Assembly: GCA_038212015.1 (NCBI GenBank)
Contig: JBBQUY010000003.1
Span: 25,383 to 89,382 of the forward strand
Origin: JAGQUL01 sp038212015
Lineage (GTDB): Bacteria > Actinomycetota > Thermoleophilia > Gaiellales > SKUG01
Reading direction: 5' to 3'
Length of the DNA: 64,000 bases
The translations under genes were made by a program, and so were the position numbers. How positions within the stretch are numbered: position 1 is the first letter of the stretch; the number at the start of each line of letters is the position of its first letter. The notes beneath the pieces were generated by a model that did no database searches, was not told the DNA's origin, and saw nothing but the letters and a program-made list of their open reading frames with translations. Shown in pieces: positions 60,173 through 64,000 of the stretch.

Positions 60173-61089
60173 ACATCGGCGATCTCAACAAGGGCGCAGT
60201 CGCGCTGATCCTCGTGCTGCTGCTCGGCGCTGGCGGCTACCTCTGGTATTCCCAGATGTACACGCCGGCCGTCGCCGCGAAGACGGCTGCCGTGGCCACC
60301 GAGAAGACTGCACAGGACGGCCTGAACGAAGCCAAGTCGAGGCTGGCGGCAGCGCAGAAGGCGATCGAAGATGCCAAGAAGGCGAACTCCGCGCCCGACG
60401 ACTCCGTCGCTCGAGTGCAGCTGGCCCGCAAGGCCGTGCCGCCCGCGAAGCTCATCGATGATGCGGCGATCGTGCTCATGGACATCGCTCGACGAGCTGA
60501 CGTGCGCACGTCGTTCAAGTCAGAGGGCGGCAATGGCGATTCCGCGGTCATCGAAGGCGGCGGAAGCCTCAACGGCGCGACTCCGGTCGACCTGCAGTTC
60601 GAGGCGGCGGGCACGTACACGGAGATGATGCTGTTCATGCGACTGGTCGAGGACACGGTCAGCGAAGAGGACGGCAAGCTCTATGCCCGCGACCGGCTCT
60701 TCAACGTCGTCAAGCTCCAGATCGGTGGCGACAGCGAGGATTCCGACGCAAGCGGCGGTGGATTCTCGTCCGACGGTCTCCAGGCAGAAGAGGATGCGAA
60801 CGAGCTCGTCGCTCGGCCGGGAGAGATCCTGTTCACGGTCACGGTTCGCATGTACACGTCGAGCACCAACAACGCCCAGGGCGTGGGCGCTGCAGCCCTC
60901 GATCCCGCATCGCAGCCGACGGACGGCACCGCGTCGGCTGACGGCACCGCGCCGCCCGCAGACGGTACGACGCCGCCCGCAGACGGTACGACCCCGCCCG
61001 CCGACGGCAGTGTGCCGCCGGCAGACGGAACGACGCCGCCCGCTGACGGCAGTGCTGCACCGGCGACTGACACAGGAGCTCCACAATGA
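60169..61089 (+). CDS. pilO: Type IV pilus assembly protein PilO
   Basis: A 306-residue bitopic protein with a transmembrane helix (GAVALILVLLLGAGGYLWYSQMY, residues 8-30), a coiled coil (TEKTAQDGLNEAKSRLAAAQKAIEDAKKAN), and a PilO-like ferredoxin fold (PVDLQFEAAGTYTEMMLFMRLVEDTVSEEDGKLYARDRLFNVVKLQIG). The C-terminal 45 residues are five PPADGTT-type heptads from a 21-bp tandem repeat. It is coupled to pilN and the lipoprotein gene by ATGA overlaps. Confidence 0.9.
   Translation: MNIGDLNKGAVALILVLLLGAGGYLWYSQMYTPAVAAKTAAVATEKTAQDGLNEAKSRLAAAQKAIEDAKKANSAPDDSVARVQLARKAVPPAKLIDDAAIVLMDIARRADVRTSFKSEGGNGDSAVIEGGGSLNGATPVDLQFEAAGTYTEMMLFMRLVEDTVSEEDGKLYARDRLFNVVKLQIGGDSEDSDASGGGFSSDGLQAEEDANELVARPGEILFTVTVRMYTSSTNNAQGVGAAALDPASQPTDGTASADGTAPPADGTTPPADGTTPPADGSVPPADGTTPPADGSAAPATDTGAPQ
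60952..61056 (+). repeat. 21-bp tandem repeat in pilO, five units
   Basis: Units beginning CCGCCCGC at 60952, 60973, 60994, 61015 and 61036 encode PPADGTT/PPADGSx. The copy number could vary by slippage without changing frame. Confidence 0.85.
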
Positions 61090-61802
61090 CCCGCGCCCGC
61101 ACGACGATCCGAACCGTCAGCCTGCTCGGCATGGCTGCACTCGTCGCCGCCGGCTGTGGCGGAGGCGACGCGCCGGTTCCGCCGGCGACCGGCGCGACCC
61201 CTGCACCCGGGGCTGATCCGAACGCCCCGACCGTGGGTGGCGCCGTGGACCCCGCTACCGGCCTCCCGGTCGACCCTGCCACCGTCGATCCCGCCACTGG
61301 ACTTCCGGCCACGGGCACCACGATCCCTGACGGTGCGACTGCGAGCGTCCCCGATCTCTCGGGCGACGACGTGGCCGGCGGCCTCGGCTCGACCGAATCA
61401 AACCCGATCTTCCTGCCCGGCGCCATCGATACCGAGAAGGCCAAGGACAAGTTCAGAGAGGAAGCGAAGGCCGACTCTGCCGGCGGCGGCTCGACCCCGA
61501 CCGACACGCCGAAAGAGCCCGCCGTGGTGTTCTCCGGCGCGAAGGTCTACGTGGACGGCATCGTGCACGACGTGAACGAGAACGACGTGTTCCCGAAGAG
61601 CAACCCGGTCTTCCGGCTGCTGTCGGTCACAGCATCCGACATCGAGATCGAACTCGTTGCCGGAGAGTTCACGAGCGGTGGCGGAGTCGGGACGATCCTG
61701 GACAAGGGCGAGCTGGTCTCGATGGTGAACGCCAGCGAGCAGCTGACGTATCGGATCAAGTACATGCGTCCGATCACCAGCGCCGACGCGATCTCGTTCT
61801 AG
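61086..61802 (+). CDS. Pilus-cluster lipoprotein, PilP-position
   Basis: A 238-residue lipoprotein with lipobox LVAAGC (lipidated Cys at residue 24). Residues 25-110 are Pro/Ala/Gly/Thr-rich with VDPATGLP repeats. The last 110 residues fold as a beta domain (VVFSGAKVYVDGIVHDVNENDVFPKSNPVFRLLSVTASDIEIELVAGEF). In other bacteria pilP, also a lipoprotein, follows pilO. This protein occupies that position and has similar architecture, but I cannot align it to PilP with confidence. The ATGA overlap with pilO supports joint function. Confidence 0.75.
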   Translation: MTRARTTIRTVSLLGMAALVAAGCGGGDAPVPPATGATPAPGADPNAPTVGGAVDPATGLPVDPATVDPATGLPATGTTIPDGATASVPDLSGDDVAGGLGSTESNPIFLPGAIDTEKAKDKFREEAKADSAGGGSTPTDTPKEPAVVFSGAKVYVDGIVHDVNENDVFPKSNPVFRLLSVTASDIEIELVAGEFTSGGGVGTILDKGELVSMVNASEQLTYRIKYMRPITSADAISF

Positions 61803-61827
61803 GCGAACCAGAAGCGTCGCTCGCGGG

Positions 61828-61833
61828 TATCGT
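61828..61833 (+). promoter_or_regulatory. -10 box TATCGT, leaderless aroC
   Basis: TATCGT ends exactly 6 nt before the aroC ATG at 61840, and no ribosome binding site is present. Confidence 0.55.
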
Positions 61834-61839
61834 CCACGC

Positions 61840-63069
61840 ATGCACGCGCTTGAGCTCACCACCGCGGGCGAGTCCCACGGACCTCGCCTGACCGCGATCG
61901 TCACCGGTCTTCCCGCCGGACTTGCGATCGATCGAACCTTTGTCGATGCGCAGCTCGCGCGACGCCAGGGGGGGCATGGTCGCAGCCCACGCCAGCAGAT
62001 CGAGACGGACGTCGTCGACGTCAGCGCAGGCCTGCGGCACGGTCGCACGATGGGCAGCCCCGTCGCGCTGCACCTGCAGAATCGCGACCACGAATCCAGC
62101 TGGCACGCAGCGATGTCGCCGTGGTCGACGAGCGAGCTGCAGGGCAACTGGCGCGACCGACCGATCCACGTGCCGCGTCCTGGCCACGCCGACCTGGGTG
62201 GCATCGCACGCCACGCATTCGACGACGACGGGCTCCGTCCCGTGCTCGAGCGCGCGAGCGCACGAGAAACCGCGGCTCGGGTCGCTGGCGGTGCACTCGC
62301 GCAGCAGCTGCTCGCGACGCTCGGCATCCGCGTGCGCGGGTTCGTCCGCGCGGTGGGAGCCGCGAGCGCCGATGGGGCGACACCGCACGAGCACGACGCG
62401 TGCTGGGACCGCATCGATGACACGGCGCTGCGAACGATCGACGAGGCCGTCGACACCATGATGGTCGCGGAGGTGGACGCCGCACGCGCCGACAAGGACA
62501 CGCTCGGCGGCATCGTCGAAGTCGTCGCGTGGGGGCTGCCGCCCGGCATCGGTGGCTACGTCACCAATGCCGAGCGCCTCGACGGTCGCCTCGCACGCGC
62601 AGCGCTGTCCGTTCACGCGATGAAGTCCGTGTCGATCGGCGATGGAGCCGACACCGGCACCATGCGCGGCTCGGCAGCCCACGATGAGATGTTTCCGGCG
62701 ACCGACGGTGACGACCAGGGCATGGGCATTACGCGGCGCAGCAATCGCGCCGGCGGTGTCGAGGGCGGGATGACGAACGGCGCACCGGTCGTCGTCCGCA
62801 TTTCCATGAAGCCGCTGCCGACGCTCATGCGGCCGCTCGCCACCGTCGACCTCGCGACCGGGGAGGCCGCGACCGCGCACGCCGAACGCAGCGATACCTG
62901 TGCGATCGCCGCTGCAGCGGTCGCTCTCGAGTGCGCGATCGCCTTCGAGCTGGCGACCGTCGTGCGCGAACAGTTCGGCGGTCCTGCGCTCTCGGACGTG
63001 CTCGATGCGTTCGCGCAATACCGCACTCGCGTTCGCTTCCCGGCTCGTTCGGCGATCCAGCTGGCATGA
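61840..63069 (+). CDS. aroC: Chorismate synthase
   Basis: A 409-residue FMN-dependent enzyme making chorismate from EPSP. Signatures are LTTAGESHGPRLTAIVTGLPAGL, RPGHADLGGIARHAFDDD, RASARETAARVAGGALAQQLL and MGITRRSNRAGGVEGGMTNGAPVVVRISMKPLPTL. The length is slightly above average. The ATG is set by the -10 box 6 nt upstream. The fused aroK-aroB starts 10 bp after its stop, forming a shikimate-pathway unit with aroE upstream of the pilus cluster. Confidence 0.97.
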   Translation: MHALELTTAGESHGPRLTAIVTGLPAGLAIDRTFVDAQLARRQGGHGRSPRQQIETDVVDVSAGLRHGRTMGSPVALHLQNRDHESSWHAAMSPWSTSELQGNWRDRPIHVPRPGHADLGGIARHAFDDDGLRPVLERASARETAARVAGGALAQQLLATLGIRVRGFVRAVGAASADGATPHEHDACWDRIDDTALRTIDEAVDTMMVAEVDAARADKDTLGGIVEVVAWGLPPGIGGYVTNAERLDGRLARAALSVHAMKSVSIGDGADTGTMRGSAAHDEMFPATDGDDQGMGITRRSNRAGGVEGGMTNGAPVVVRISMKPLPTLMRPLATVDLATGEAATAHAERSDTCAIAAAAVALECAIAFELATVVREQFGGPALSDVLDAFAQYRTRVRFPARSAIQLA

Positions 63070-63079
63070 TGAACGGGCT

Positions 63080-64000
63080 GTGAGTACTCCGACCCACGCC
63101 ATGATCGACTTCAACCCCGACGCCGCCGCTTCGATTCGCATCGTGCTCGTCGGCTTCATGGGCGCCGGCAAGACGACGCTCGCGCAGCGGTGGGCGGAAT
63201 CGGGCGGGCCGGTGCTGTGGTTCGATTCCGATCGCGCCGTGCTGCGCGAACTCGGCATGGATTCCGTGACCGCTGCCTTCGAAGCGCTGGGCGAGGCGCG
63301 CTTTCGCGAGGTGGAGCGGGACGTCATCCTCGCGCGGGCCCGAACGCTCGCGCGCGGCGTCGAGGTGTGGTCGCTCGGTGGTGGCTCGCTGCAGCACGCC
63401 GACGTGCGCGGCGCGATTGCCGACGCATGCGTCGTGTGGCTCGACGCGGACGCGGATGCGTTGTGGGAGCGGGTTGCCGGCAGCGACCGCCCGCTCGCGC
63501 GTGACAAGGCCGCGTTCACGAGGTTGCTCGACGAGCGCCGCGCGACATACGAACGGGCATCGACGGTTCGCGTCGACGCGACGTGCGGGATCGACGAGCT
63601 CGGCATCGGCCGCGTGCTCGCGGACCACCTGCCCCCGAGCTGGTTCGGGTCGGGCGTGGCGGTGGGTGACGGCCTGCTCGGGCGTGTCGACGACCTTGCC
63701 GCGGTATGCGGTCGCTCCGTCGCGATCGTGGCGGATCGCTCCGTCAACCATCTCGCCGACCAGGTCCGCGGGCGGCTCGAGCATGCGGGACGCGCGATCG
63801 TCAGCGACACGCGACTGCCGATGGGCGAATTCAACAAGCAGATGTCGACGGTCGAGCGACTGCTCGGCGCGTGGGCCGACGCGGGGGTCAAGCGCGACGC
63901 GACGGTCGTCGCCATCGGTGGCGGCACGCTGCTCGACACGACCGGATTCGCGGCAAGCATCTACCTGCGCGGCGTGGAGTGGGTGTCGGTGCCCACCACG
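63080..64000 (+). CDS. aroKB: Shikimate kinase/3-dehydroquinate synthase fusion, partial
   Basis: An open frame from GTG 63080 to the right edge (307 codons, no stop). Residues 17-185 are shikimate kinase: Walker A LVGFMGAGKTT, FDSDRAV, LGEARFREVERDV and GGGSLQHADV. From about residue 190 the sequence becomes dehydroquinate synthase: GRSVAIVADRSVNHLADQVRGRLEHAG, STVERLLGAWADAG and the NAD-binding VVAIGGGTLLDTTGFAASIYLRGVEWVSVPTT, where the window ends. The order AroK-AroB in one chain covers two non-consecutive steps of the shikimate pathway. It is probably co-transcribed with aroC. Confidence 0.92.
   Translation, partial: MSTPTHAMIDFNPDAAASIRIVLVGFMGAGKTTLAQRWAESGGPVLWFDSDRAVLRELGMDSVTAAFEALGEARFREVERDVILARARTLARGVEVWSLGGGSLQHADVRGAIADACVVWLDADADALWERVAGSDRPLARDKAAFTRLLDERRATYERASTVRVDATCGIDELGIGRVLADHLPPSWFGSGVAVGDGLLGRVDDLAAVCGRSVAIVADRSVNHLADQVRGRLEHAGRAIVSDTRLPMGEFNKQMSTVERLLGAWADAGVKRDATVVAIGGGTLLDTTGFAASIYLRGVEWVSVPTT

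Overview
The window is very GC-rich, with G or C at most third codon positions. It looks like chromosomal DNA of an actinobacterium, most likely of class Thermoleophilia (Solirubrobacterales/Patulibacter type). Three things support this. A secreted collagen-like protein carries the SYANV N-terminal module I associate with that class. MnmA is fused to an IscU-like domain. A large type IV pilus cluster lies next to alaS, ruvX, mltG, aroE, aroC and a fused aroK-aroB. I see no prophage, insertion sequence, integrase or CRISPR array. The placement is by recognition, not by a database search.

Layout. 1-9 kb: end of an unknown gene, tRNA-Gln(CUG), an orphan protein with a possible nuclease-like C-terminus, a two-subunit ABC exporter with one degenerate ATP site, a disulfide-oxidoreductase-like flavoprotein, and small unknowns. 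9-25 kb: lipase-like, hotdog-like and GNAT genes, a PLD-like protein, and the histidine-to-glutamate pathway (hutH, hutU, hutI, ftcD), with its four genes scattered among secreted or unknown proteins. 25-29 kb: an MBL-fold hydrolase, hisS and aspS. 29-34 kb: a coiled-coil protein and a proline/alanine-rich membrane protein with a lipoprotein. 34-40 kb: IscU-MnmA, two small envelope proteins, a degenerate RsbW-like protein with a SigB/SigF-type sigma factor, a hydrolase, an RTX-like secreted protein and a TENA/PqqC-like protein. 40-46 kb: a leader peptide followed by alaS-ruvX-mltG-aroE. 46-62 kb: type IV pilus genes pilB, pilT, pilC, a pilin, a giant Fn3-like secreted protein, pilD, pilM, pilN, pilO and a lipoprotein. 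62-64 kb: aroC and aroK-aroB, the latter running off the end.

Two promoter classes can be read directly. Housekeeping genes often have a TAGGxT-like -10 whose last base is 6 (rarely 7 or 8) nt before an ATG or GTG, which implies leaderless mRNAs (hutU, hutI, hisS, aspS, aroC, pilD, the alaS leader and others). The pilin, the Fn3-like protein, pilM-N-O, the secreted propeller-like protein and the proline-rich membrane protein instead have TCAA/TCAG-N15/16-GCCGATAC sites. These match the sigma-28 (FliA/SigD/WhiG) promoter class and suggest a surface/pilus regulon with no flagellar gene in view.

The most unusual structure is a 43-bp dyad, GTGGTT-N6-ACTGCGA-N5-TCGCAGT-N6-AACCAC, found five times and only between genes: once alone and twice as pairs spaced exactly 62 bp. 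Also notable are a leader ORF whose end overlaps alaS while a hairpin hides the alaS ribosome binding site, a multi-stem RNA candidate divergent from it, and a duplicated 37-bp element joining the mltG stop and the aroE start.
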